Shown: positions 8,154 through 17,000 of the stretch, one piece after another | How positions within the stretch are numbered: the first letter of the stretch is position 1 | How the letters are laid out: each line of letters begins with the position of its first letter | NCBI RefSeq assembly: GCF_003427025.1 | Contig: NZ_QVAI01000017.1 | Span: 1-64,000, forward strand | Length of the DNA: 64,000 nt | From: Jiangella endophytica | GTDB taxonomy: Bacteria; Actinomycetota; Actinomycetes; Jiangellales; Jiangellaceae | Reading direction: 5' to 3' | Translations under genes and position numbers: made by a program | The notes under the pieces: generated by a model | Told to the model about the DNA's origin: nothing | The model's input: only the letters and a program-made list of their open reading frames with translations | Databases searched by the model: none

Positions 8154-10880
8154 TCAGCGGCTGTCGCTGCCCTCCGTGGCCAACGCCGCACGGCCCGCCT
8201 CGAGCCTCGCGACCGGCACCCGGAACGGCGAGCACGACACGTAGTCGAGCTTGATGGACTCGAAGAAGTGGATCGAGTCAGGGTCGCCGCCGTGCTCCCC
8301 GCAGACGCCCAGCTCAAGATCTTCCCGAGTCTCTTTACCCTCCCACGCGGCGATCGAAACCAGCCGGCCCACCCCGTCGGCGTCGATCGACTCGAACGGG
8401 CTCACGCCGAAGATCCCGCGCTCGAGGTAGGCGGGGAAGAACGTCGCCTCGACATCGTCGCGGGAGAAGCCCCAGGTGGTCTGGGTGAGGTCGTTGGTGC
8501 CGAAGGAGAAGAACTCGGCCGCCTCGGCGATCGCGTGCGCCGTCATCGCCGCGCGCGGCAGCTCGATCATCGTCCCGATCGGGAACCGCAGCGCCGCCCC
8601 GGTCTCGGCGGCGACCTCGGCCACCGCGGCCTCGGCCATGTCGCGGATCGCCTCCAGCTCCTGGACGGCGGCGACCAGCGGCACCATGATCTGCGGCCGC
8701 GGGTCCAGCCCACGGGCCAGCAGCGACGCCGCCGCCTCGGCGATCGCGCGCACCTGCAGCTGGAACAGCCCCGGTACGACCAGCCCGAGCCGCACGCCGC
8801 GCATGCCGAGCATCGGATTCTGCTCGTGCAGCCGCTGCACTTCGGCGAGCAGGGCGGCAGCGTCCGGATCCGGCGCCCCGGTCGCCTCCGCCACCGCCAC
8901 CCGGACGGAGAGGTCGGTGACGTCGGGCAGGAACTCGTGCAGCGGCGGGTCGAGCAGCCGGATCGTCACCGGGTACCCGTTCATCGCCTCCAGGATCTCG
9001 GTGAAGTCGGCGCGCTGCAGCGGCCGCAGCTCGTCCAGGCCGGCGTCGCGCTGCTCCGGGGTGCGGGCGAGGATGACTCGCTCGACGATCTTGCGCCGAG
9101 CGCCGAGGAACATGTGCTCCGTCCGGCACAGCCCGATCCCGGCGGCGCCGAGGTCGCGGGCCCGGCGGGCGTCCTCGCCGGTGTCGGCGTTGGCGCGCAC
9201 CTCCATCCGGCGGCGGTCGTCGGCATGGCGCATGAGCCGCAGGACGGCGTCGACGACCTCTTGCCGGGCGTCGCCCGGCTGGCCTCCATCGGACGAGACC
9301 GGCAGCGCCGGCTCCGGCGTGCCCCCGTACAGCGCGTCCACCACGGCCGACGGCGCCACCGGAACGGCGCCGAGGAACACCTCGCCGGTGCCGCCGTCGA
9401 TGGAGATGACGTCACCTTCGACGACGCGGGCGCCGTCGGGGGTGGTGAACTCCCGCGCCCGCGGGTCGACCCGCAGCGCATCGACCCCGACGACGCAGGT
9501 ACGGCCCATGCCACGGGCGACGACGGCGGCGTGCGACGTCTTGCCGCCGCGCGACGTGAGGACGCCGCGCGAGGCGACCATGCCGCGCAGGTCGTCGGGG
9601 TTGGTCTCGCGCCGGACGAGGATGACGTGGTCGCCGCGCTGGGCCCACTCGACCGCCGTCGCGGAGTCGAACGCGGCCTTCCCGACGGCGGCGCCGGGAC
9701 TGGCGGCCATGCCGCGGGCGATCGGCGTCCGCTCGGCGGCCGGGTCGAACTGCGGGAACATCAGCTGCGCCAGTTGCGCGCCCGTGACCCGCGAGAGCGC
9801 CTCATCCTCGTCGATCAGGCCTTCGTCGACCAGCTGGCCGGCGATGCGGAACGCCGCGGCGGCCGTCCGCTTGCCGACCCGGGTCTGCAGCATCCAGAGT
9901 TTGCCGCGCTCGATGGTGAACTCGATGTCGCAGAGGTCGCGGTAGTGCTTCTCCAGCGTCTCCATGATGTCGAGCAGCTGGTCGTAGGACGTCTTGTCCA
10001 GCCGCTCCAGCTCGGCCAGCGCCAGCGTGTTGCGGATGCCGGCGACGACGTCCTCCCCCTGCGCGTTCGCCAGGTAGTCGCCGTAGACGCCCTGCTCGCC
10101 GGTGGCGGGGTCGCGGGTGAACGCGACGCCGGTGCCGGAGTCGGGCCCCAGGTTCCCGAACACCATGGCGACGATGTTGACCGCCGTGCCGAGGTCGTCG
10201 GGGATGCGCTCCTGACGGCGGTAGATGCGCGCCCGCTCGGTGTTCCACGACTCGAAGACGGCGCGGACGGCGAGGTCGAGCTGTGTGCGCGGGTCCTGCG
10301 GGAACTCGGTCCCGGCCTCGGCGCGCACAAGCTCCTTGAACTCGGCGACGAGGTCGCGCAGGTCGTCGACGGTGAGGTCGACGTCGGACTCGGCGCCGCG
10401 GTCCTTCTTGCGCGCCTCGAGCGCGTGGTCGAAGCGCTCGCCGTCGACGCCGAGCACGGTCTTGCCGAACATCTGGACCAGCCGCCGGTAGGAGTCCCAG
10501 GCGAACCGCTCGTCGCCGGCGACCGCCGCGAGGCCGGACACCGAGATGTCGGTGAGGCCGACGTTGAGGACGGTGTCCATCATGCCGGGCATCGAGAACT
10601 TGGCTCCGGAGCGCACCGACACCAGCAGCGGGTCGGTCGCGTCGCCGAGCCGCTTGCCCATCCGCGACTCCAGGCCGGACAGGTGCCGGTCCACCTCGTC
10701 GGCGAGGCCGTCGGGCTCGCGTCCGGTCGCCAGGTACGTGCGGCATGCCTCGGTGCTGATCGTGAAGCCCGGTGGGACGGGAAGTCCCAGAGAGGTCATC
10801 TCGGCGAGATTGGCACCCTTGCCGCCGAGTAGGTCGCGTTGGTCCTTGCTGCCCTCGGTGAAGTCGAAAACGTACTGCAC
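8154..10880 (-). CDS. ppdK: Pyruvate, phosphate dikinase
   Basis: 908-aa enzyme interconverting pyruvate + ATP + Pi with phosphoenolpyruvate + AMP + PPi, at the pyruvate/PEP node. Domains in order: ATP-grasp nucleotide-binding domain (GGKGANLAEM at about 19-28, MPGMMDTVLNVG at 98-108); the phospho-histidine swivel domain with TSRGGKTSHAAVVARGMG, catalytic His at about 450; and the C-terminal PEP/pyruvate TIM barrel ending with LGVCGEHGGDP, whose Cys is the barrel acid/base. GTG at 10880 is chosen since GGAGGG lies about 8 nt upstream and the product begins QYVFDFTEG, the family N-terminus. The longer open frame to 11549 is not part of the protein. Confidence 0.97.
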   Translation of the reverse strand: MQYVFDFTEGSKDQRDLLGGKGANLAEMTSLGLPVPPGFTISTEACRTYLATGREPDGLADEVDRHLSGLESRMGKRLGDATDPLLVSVRSGAKFSMPGMMDTVLNVGLTDISVSGLAAVAGDERFAWDSYRRLVQMFGKTVLGVDGERFDHALEARKKDRGAESDVDLTVDDLRDLVAEFKELVRAEAGTEFPQDPRTQLDLAVRAVFESWNTERARIYRRQERIPDDLGTAVNIVAMVFGNLGPDSGTGVAFTRDPATGEQGVYGDYLANAQGEDVVAGIRNTLALAELERLDKTSYDQLLDIMETLEKHYRDLCDIEFTIERGKLWMLQTRVGKRTAAAAFRIAGQLVDEGLIDEDEALSRVTGAQLAQLMFPQFDPAAERTPIARGMAASPGAAVGKAAFDSATAVEWAQRGDHVILVRRETNPDDLRGMVASRGVLTSRGGKTSHAAVVARGMGRTCVVGVDALRVDPRAREFTTPDGARVVEGDVISIDGGTGEVFLGAVPVAPSAVVDALYGGTPEPALPVSSDGGQPGDARQEVVDAVLRLMRHADDRRRMEVRANADTGEDARRARDLGAAGIGLCRTEHMFLGARRKIVERVILARTPEQRDAGLDELRPLQRADFTEILEAMNGYPVTIRLLDPPLHEFLPDVTDLSVRVAVAEATGAPDPDAAALLAEVQRLHEQNPMLGMRGVRLGLVVPGLFQLQVRAIAEAAASLLARGLDPRPQIMVPLVAAVQELEAIRDMAEAAVAEVAAETGAALRFPIGTMIELPRAAMTAHAIAEAAEFFSFGTNDLTQTTWGFSRDDVEATFFPAYLERGIFGVSPFESIDADGVGRLVSIAAWEGKETREDLELGVCGEHGGDPDSIHFFESIKLDYVSCSPFRVPVARLEAGRAALATEGSDSR

Positions 10881-11124
10881 AGGCCGGCCCTCCGTGTCGC
10901 GTACGGCATCCAACGTGCGAAGTTGCGCGGAGCCTAACGACGCGCACCGAGCGGTCGCCTGGACCACTTCAGGACCAATTTCACGGAACGCGAGCGCGCG
11001 AGCGACCCGTGCCCCCATTGACCGCGTCCGACCCCACAGCCATGGTGGGCGGCGCGTGACGCACGGCACACGCACTGGTACGGACCTCCCCCTACCAGTC
11101 GGCAGCTCCAGGTTCGAGGTGACG

Positions 11125-12121
11125 TCAGACCAGGAGGCGCGAGCGCGGACCGGCCGACTGCCACCACGGGAACGGCTCCCGGCGCACCGGGCACCGCTCG
11201 ATCGCGGCCGCGAACCGCGCCGCCAGCTGCTTCCGGTCGTGGCGCGCCGGCTCCCAGCCGTAACGCACCACCCCCAGCCCGGCCTCGCGGAGCCGCCACT
11301 CGCGTTCTCGCTGGTCGGCCACCACTCGCCCCGCGTCCAGACGGTTGTCGTACTCGAGCGATCCGTCGCCCTCGAACGCCAGCCACCGGTCCGCGAGCAG
11401 GTGGCCGACGCGGTAGCGGCCGGCGGCGGTATCGACCCACGCGTTGGTGACCGGCACCGGCAGGCCGTGCTCGATGAAGGCCAGCCGTCCCCACGACTCC
11501 AGCGGGCTCTCGGCGTACGGATCGCCATGCTCGACCACCCAGACGGCATCGCGGCTGCCTCGCCACCCCGCCTGCGTACCCAGCACGGACCGCAGCTCTG
11601 GCTGCGTCATCGACGTGGACAGAGCGGCGTCGGCGATGACCAAAGCGTCGGCACGATGCGCCGTCCGCGCGATGTCGACGACGGTGCGAGGCAGCGAGGT
11701 CACCCGGCAACCATCGTGGAACCCGCACTGGTCCGCGGCAACGCCGCCACCCGCACCGTGCCGTAGCGCTGTTCACCGCCGATCCCGCGCCGCCGGCCAG
11801 GTGGACCAGGGGCTGGTCGGGCGGCGGGCCGATGGCGGGCAGGCCGTGCACGACGGCCGCGGACCACCCCGCCGCGAACGCGCGCGGGCCGCAGGCCACT
11901 GTGAACGCCCGCGACCTCAGGCCGAACGCGGTCCACACGTCGGCGCCGAGGTAGGTGGCCGCACCCGCATAGACTCCGCGCGCGAGCCGCACCACCAGCC
12001 CGGATCGCTCCAGTCGCCCCACGCGATGCCTGGTGATCCGCCGCGACTCCGCTTCGGCGACGCTGAAGACACCGTGACCGGCACGCAGCAGGCGGGCGAC
12101 GTCGTCAGGCACGATGCGCAC
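11125..12121 (-). pseudogene. Frameshifted AbiEi/DUF559-like protein
   Basis: Coding similarity runs through three reading frames. From the GTG at 12121 to about 11760 one frame encodes an N-terminal AbiEi-antitoxin-like winged helix (DDVARLLRAGHGVFSVAEAE, then GRLERSGLVVRLARGVYAG). A short middle piece (GTVRVAALP) is in a second frame. From about 11730 the third frame reads CRVTSLPRTVVDIARTAHR and continues into a DUF559/Vsr-like endonuclease-fold domain (SPLESWGRLAFIEHGLPVP ... WLAFEGDGSLEYDNRLD ... GLGVVRYGW). Intact relatives are single proteins of about 300 aa. Two 1-nt shifts in the same direction within about 40 bp break it. The usual Asp in the RVDF-type motif of the nuclease domain is also replaced (RVGHLL). 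No AbiEii-type toxin lies next to it. A sequencing error is possible. Confidence 0.65.
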
Positions 12122-12150
12122 GCCATCGACGACAGCAGGGCCTGCCGAGC

Positions 12151-12399
12151 TCAGCCGGTCGAGGACGACCCGCCGGGGAGGTCCTCGCCGATGGTGTCGC
12201 TGAGCTGGTCGACGTTGAAGACCAGCCAGATGAAGATGCCGGCCGCGAGCGCGGACACGATGATCGTGCCGAGCGAGAACTTCGAGTGCACGGCCTTGTA
12301 GATGACGAACACGATGGCGACGGTGACGGCCACCGTCCGCAGCACCGGCTGCAGGTCCACGGCGGTGGTCGACGCCCAGTCGAGGATCCCTGCCTGCAT
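12151..12399 (-). CDS. Small two-helix membrane protein, unknown function
   Basis: 82 residues from the ATG at 12399 (98 if an upstream TTG at 12447 is used). It contains two hydrophobic helices, VLRTVAVTVAIVFVIYKAV and LGTIIVSALAAGIFIWLVF, separated by a short basic hinge, and an acidic/Gly-Ser tail (DTIGEDLPGGSSSTG). Shape and size resemble small TrbC/VirB2-like or holin-like proteins, but I see no signal peptide cleavage motif and no transfer genes nearby, so no function is claimed. It lies 29 bp upstream of the frameshifted AbiEi-like gene on the same strand and may once have been cotranscribed with it. Confidence 0.55.
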   Translation of the reverse strand: MQAGILDWASTTAVDLQPVLRTVAVTVAIVFVIYKAVHSKFSLGTIIVSALAAGIFIWLVFNVDQLSDTIGEDLPGGSSSTG

Positions 12400-12548
12400 G
12401 CCTTGGAGGATACGGACGGCCGGCCGAACGCGCTCCCCTTCGCCCAATTCGCGGACGTCGGGCGAGGCTGGGCGGCAGGGGTAGGCGCGGGCGTCCGAGC
12501 GAGGCGGGCGGAGCCGGCATCCCCGCCCGGCCCCGCCCGCTCCACCCG

Positions 12549-14057
12549 TCAGCGGTAGTTGGTGAACTCCTCCATGGCGATGACCGGCTTCACCCGCGAC
12601 TGGAACCGCGGCGTGACGAACGCGTCGCGCAGCAGGTCGTCGGCCAGGGCGTTGCCGATCGCGCCCATGATCATGCCCTGGTCGAGGGAGAGGAAGTACT
12701 CGTCGACGGCGCCGGTGTCGACGTTGACGGCGTCGCGGAAGCCCCAGCCGGAGTAGATGTCGAAGTCGCGCTCCAGGTTCGCGAGGTTCTCCATCGCCTC
12801 CTCGGGGGCGTAGCGCAGCGCCAGGAACGTCGCGTGCGGCGTGACGACGCCGTTCGTGTACTCCTCCGGGCCGGGCAGCGGCCGGCCCTCACGGCAGCCC
12901 TCGAAGCCGGGGTCGGGCCGGGTGTCGTCGTTGTTGGACGGATAGCCGTTCGGGTCCATGCCGATCAGCGGGACACCGTAGACGTTGTAGCCGCCCTCGG
13001 TGTTGTTCGACGGCGAGAAGCCCCAATAGCCGTACTGCGCCTCCTCCATGCCGTGCTCGATGTGCGCCTGGACGGTGTTGGGGTGGTTGACCGCCCAGCT
13101 GCGCCGGCCCCACTCCTCCTCGGGCACGAACAGCGACGGCATGAGCGCCTCGAACATGCTGCCGCCCCAGCCGGGCACGACCTCCAGTCCGCGGTACTGG
13201 TAGGCGCCTTCCCAGACGTCCTGCCGCAGGTAGGTACGCCATTCACCGACCGGCTTCGACTGCTGCCAGCTCCAGTCGCAGGTGTCGGGGAAGCTGCGCC
13301 AGGTGCCGAAGTAGGTCTCGCGCGGCAGCTCGCCCTTCGCGATGCCGATGTAGGTGGCGATGCGGCTCTCGCTGACGAGCGTGTCGTAGCAGCACGGCGC
13401 GGCGCCGGTGCTGGGCGCGTAGTGGAACAGGATCCGGTTGACCTCGGGCCGGTAGTAGAACCCGAAGTCCATGCTGTCGAACAGCTCGCCGGCGGGCTGC
13501 GCCAGCTCCGGCACCGCCTCGCGGACGACCTGCAGGCCGGTCGCCAGCCAGCCGTTGTCGACCGACGACAGGTGCGGCACGATCGTGCTGCCGTCGTCGG
13601 GCCAGGTGGTGATCACCTCGCCGGTGCGGTGGTCGTACCAGTTGAAGAACTGGCCGCTCTCCTCGTGCCGTTCCAGCCCGGCCAGCGTGTCGAGGGTGAC
13701 GGCGAGCCGGTCGACCAGTTCGTCGCGGCCGATGATGCCGAGCTCCTCGGCCACGACGGCGCTCCACAGGTAGGCGCCGATGTTCGTGGTCGACGTCTGC
13801 GCGCTGGCGGTGCCGTCGGCCTTCAACTTGTCCGCGGGCATGCCGCTGGCCTCGTCGGTCATCGCGACGAACGACGCCCAGGTGCCCTCGGCGTAGCGCT
13901 GCAGCGTGGCGCGGTCGTCCTGCGACAGGCCGTCGCCCGGCCGGTTCGCGGCCGTGGGCGCCTGCGGCGCGGCCTGGGTCGGCACCGCCAGGCCGGCGAC
14001 CAGCACCGTCGCGGCGGCTCCCAGGACCAGTGCCTTCGCTCTCGATCGAATCTGCAT
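12549..14057 (-). CDS. Secreted glycoamylase-like (GH144-type) protein
   Basis: 502 aa with a Sec signal peptide (RSRAKALVLGAAATVLVAGLA, cleavage near AQA/AAP). The body is an (alpha/alpha)6-barrel glycoamylase-like domain: SSVDNGWLATGLQVVREAVP, GFYYRPEVNRILFHYAP, SMFEALMPSLFVPEEEWG, YGYWGFSPSNNTEGGYNVYG, VTPHATFLALRYAPEEAMENL and SLDQGMIMGAIGNAL are landmarks of that family. It includes the Glu in the E-A-L-M-P segment usually assigned a catalytic role. Known members of GH144 and related families act on beta-1,2-glucans; substrate here is inference. The start ATG at 14057 has GGAGAGG 7 nt upstream. The large ThuA/GSDH gene ends 28 bp before it on the same strand, so the two are likely one operon and may attack the same glycan. 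Confidence 0.82.
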   Translation of the reverse strand: MQIRSRAKALVLGAAATVLVAGLAVPTQAAPQAPTAANRPGDGLSQDDRATLQRYAEGTWASFVAMTDEASGMPADKLKADGTASAQTSTTNIGAYLWSAVVAEELGIIGRDELVDRLAVTLDTLAGLERHEESGQFFNWYDHRTGEVITTWPDDGSTIVPHLSSVDNGWLATGLQVVREAVPELAQPAGELFDSMDFGFYYRPEVNRILFHYAPSTGAAPCCYDTLVSESRIATYIGIAKGELPRETYFGTWRSFPDTCDWSWQQSKPVGEWRTYLRQDVWEGAYQYRGLEVVPGWGGSMFEALMPSLFVPEEEWGRRSWAVNHPNTVQAHIEHGMEEAQYGYWGFSPSNNTEGGYNVYGVPLIGMDPNGYPSNNDDTRPDPGFEGCREGRPLPGPEEYTNGVVTPHATFLALRYAPEEAMENLANLERDFDIYSGWGFRDAVNVDTGAVDEYFLSLDQGMIMGAIGNALADDLLRDAFVTPRFQSRVKPVIAMEEFTNYR

Positions 14058-14085
14058 CGACAATCCTCTCCGGGGGTGGACGGGG

Positions 14086-17000
14086 TCAGCTGCGGCCGGC
14101 GGCGGCGATGATGGCGCCCCGTTCGGCGCGGGTCAGCACGCCGTCGTGGACCAGGTGCTGGGTGACGCTGCGGACGTGCATGAGGAACCGGCCCTCGTTC
14201 GGCCACTCGATCTCGTCCTCGATGAGGTCCTCGACGGTGCAGCCGTCGTCGCGCTCGTAGTTCGGCACGCCGGAGTCGACGTCGCGGATGACGACCGTCG
14301 GGCTCTCGTCGGAGTCCGGGCAGGCGTCCGGCGGCTCGGACTCGAGCACGTGGAACCAGTCGAACGCGACGGTGGTCGCCTGCGTCTGTTCCTGGCCGAA
14401 CGCGTAGAGCCCGACGTCGGCCGTGGCCAGGCGGTCGTTCTCGATGACGCCCACCGGCTCGAAGGTCACGCCGTCGGAGCTGTAGTAGCCGGTGTAGGTC
14501 GTGCCGGTCTTCTCCAGCCGCAGCCACCAGGTCGTGACGCCATCGGGCAGGGTGACCTCGGGGAACGCGGGCTGGAAGATGTCGTCGATCTCGTGGCGCA
14601 TCTCGATCTTGCGCTCGCACGGCTCTCCGACCGGCGACGTACCGACGTAGTCGAGCTTGAGGAAGGTCCGGTCGCTCTCGTAGACCAGCAGGCCGCCCTG
14701 CTGCCAGCGCTCGCAGACCGGGCCGGACACCTTCGTCTCGATCACCCAGTCGCCCGCCGGCAGCGTCTGCAGCATGAGGTTCGGCGCGTTGTTGTGCTGG
14801 TCGAACAGGTTGGTCGGGGTGGTGTCGATCTTCAGCTGGCCGCCCTCGACCCGGAACCGGTTGAGGTCGGGCCGGACCACCTGGTCCCAGCGGCAGCCGT
14901 CCAGGCGGTCACCGTCGAACTCGTCGTCGGGCGCGGGGTCGCTGCCCGGGTCGGCGCACTCGATCGGCGGCGACGCCTCCGGCACGGCCTCGACGCGGAC
15001 GGAGTCGTGCGCCTGCGAGCCGGCGGCATCGGTGACGGTGACCGTCGGCCGGTACACGCCGGACAGCTCGTACGTGTGCGTGACCTGGGCCCCGGTGGCC
15101 GTCGTGCCGTCTCCGAAGTCCCAGGCGTAGGTGAGTTCCTGGCCCTCCGGGTCGGTGGCCTCGGCGCTCAGCGTCACCTCGTACGGCAGCTCGCCGGACG
15201 GCGGCGTCGCCTCGACCGACCAGATCTCCGGCCGCGCGTCGACGGAGACGCCCTTGCCGCGGAACTTCAGGTAGTTGAGGTTGAACAGGCCGGTCGACCC
15301 GGGCTCGTGCCGGAACACGAAGAACAGCTCGTGCGTGCCGCCGGGGTCCTCGACCGGGACCGTCACGTCGGTCCAGGACTGCCAGCCGCCGGTCGGCGGG
15401 ATGAACCCGCTGTCTCCGACGAGCGGGCCGTCCGGCGCGCCGGAGCGGATCTCGATGCGCCCGCCGCTGCCGCCGGACGCGAGACGGTAGGTGATGGCGT
15501 CGATCCCCGCGAGGTTCATCGGGTCGTAGGAGATGTAGTCGCCGTCGTCGATGAAGCCGATGTTCTGCCGGCCGCCGCGCGGGTCGCTGGTCGCCTCCAG
15601 CTGGACGCCGCTCTGCGTCTGGTAGTGCTCGGCCTCCTTGAGCTTGGGCTGCAGGACGTGCAGGTCGCGGCCGGTCAGCGCGCCGACACCGGCGCCGCCG
15701 CGGTCGGTGTAGCGGGCCTCCAGCACCCAGAACAGGTCCTCGCCGGCCGGGTGGCCGGCGTCGGTGCTGGTGGCGACGGTGCCCTCGCAGCCGGGCAGCA
15801 CCTCGACGGGGTGCGCGTGGCCCGCGTGCCCGAACAGCACCTGCAGGTCGACGCCGTCGCAGCCGATGCCGCTGCCGGTGGAGCCGTCCTCGGCGTCGGT
15901 GACGTCGATGCCGTACGCGATGTCGTCGCCGAAGTCGAAGAAGCCGCCGTCGGCCGGCGGGTCGAGCGTCACCTCCGGTGCGGTGTTGCCGGCGGTGATC
16001 TGGACGGTCTGCGAGCGGGTCGCGCCGTCCTCCGCCGTCACCGTCAGCCGGGCGGAGTACTGGCCGGCGACGGTGTAGGTGTGCTCCGGGTCGGGGTCGG
16101 CCGACTCGGCGCCGTCGCCGAACGCCCAGTGGTACGTGACCGGCAGGCCGCTCGGATGGCCGGAGCCCTCGCTGCTGAACCGCACCGTCAGCGGCAGCGC
16201 GCCGGACGTCGGGTCGGCGCTCACCTGCGCGACCGGCCGGGTGCCGACGCCGGTGTACTCGACCCGGTAGATGCCGGAGTCGGCGTTGTTGCCGCCGAAC
16301 CCGGTCCCCCACTCGATCAGGTACAGCGCACCGTCCGGCCCGAACGTCATGTCCATCGGGCGCAGGAACTCCATGCTGCTGAGCAGCGGGTTGACGTCGT
16401 GCACCGAATCGCCGTCGAGCCGGAACTCCCAGACGTCGTTGTCGAACGGCCGCACGTAGCCGTCCTCGGTGTTCGTCCACTCGTAGAACAGCGCGGCGCC
16501 GTCGTAGTAGGCCGGCCACTTGACGTCGGAGTCCAGCGACTCGTCGTAGCGGTAGACGGGGCCGGCCATCGCGCCGCCGCCGGTGCCCAGCTCCGGCCGG
16601 TTGGTACCGGTCTCGGAGCGGCCGTAGTAGACGTCCGGCGCGACCACCGGCGGGAGTTCGGCCAGTCCGGTGTTGTTCGGCGAGTCGTTGACCGGGTTCG
16701 CGCAGTCGAACGCCGGGCCGGCGGTGCGGGTGGCGAAGTCCCAGTCGCGGAACGGGCCGGCGCCGTGGCAGTAGGGCCAGCCGTAGTTGCCGGCCGCGGT
16801 GATGCGGTTCCACTCGACCTGGCCCTCGGTGCCCCGGTCCGGGTTCGCCTGCGGCGCGTCCGGGCCGTAGTCGCCGACCAGCAGCGCGCCGGTGGCACCG
16901 TCGACCTCGATGCGGAACGGGTTGCGAAAGCCCATCGCGTAGATCTCCGGCCGGGTCTGCGCGGTGCCGGACGCGAACAGGTTGCCGGCCGGCACGGTGT

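Noticed and set aside
8133-10832. 899-codon + strand frame opposite ppdK
   Set aside because: PPDK motifs read clearly on the minus strand; the + frame lacks any family signature.
11125-12447. Possible AbiE toxin-antitoxin pair
   Set aside because: No AbiEii nucleotidyltransferase is next to the AbiEi-like frame; the small upstream gene is a two-helix membrane protein, and the AbiEi-like gene itself is frameshifted.
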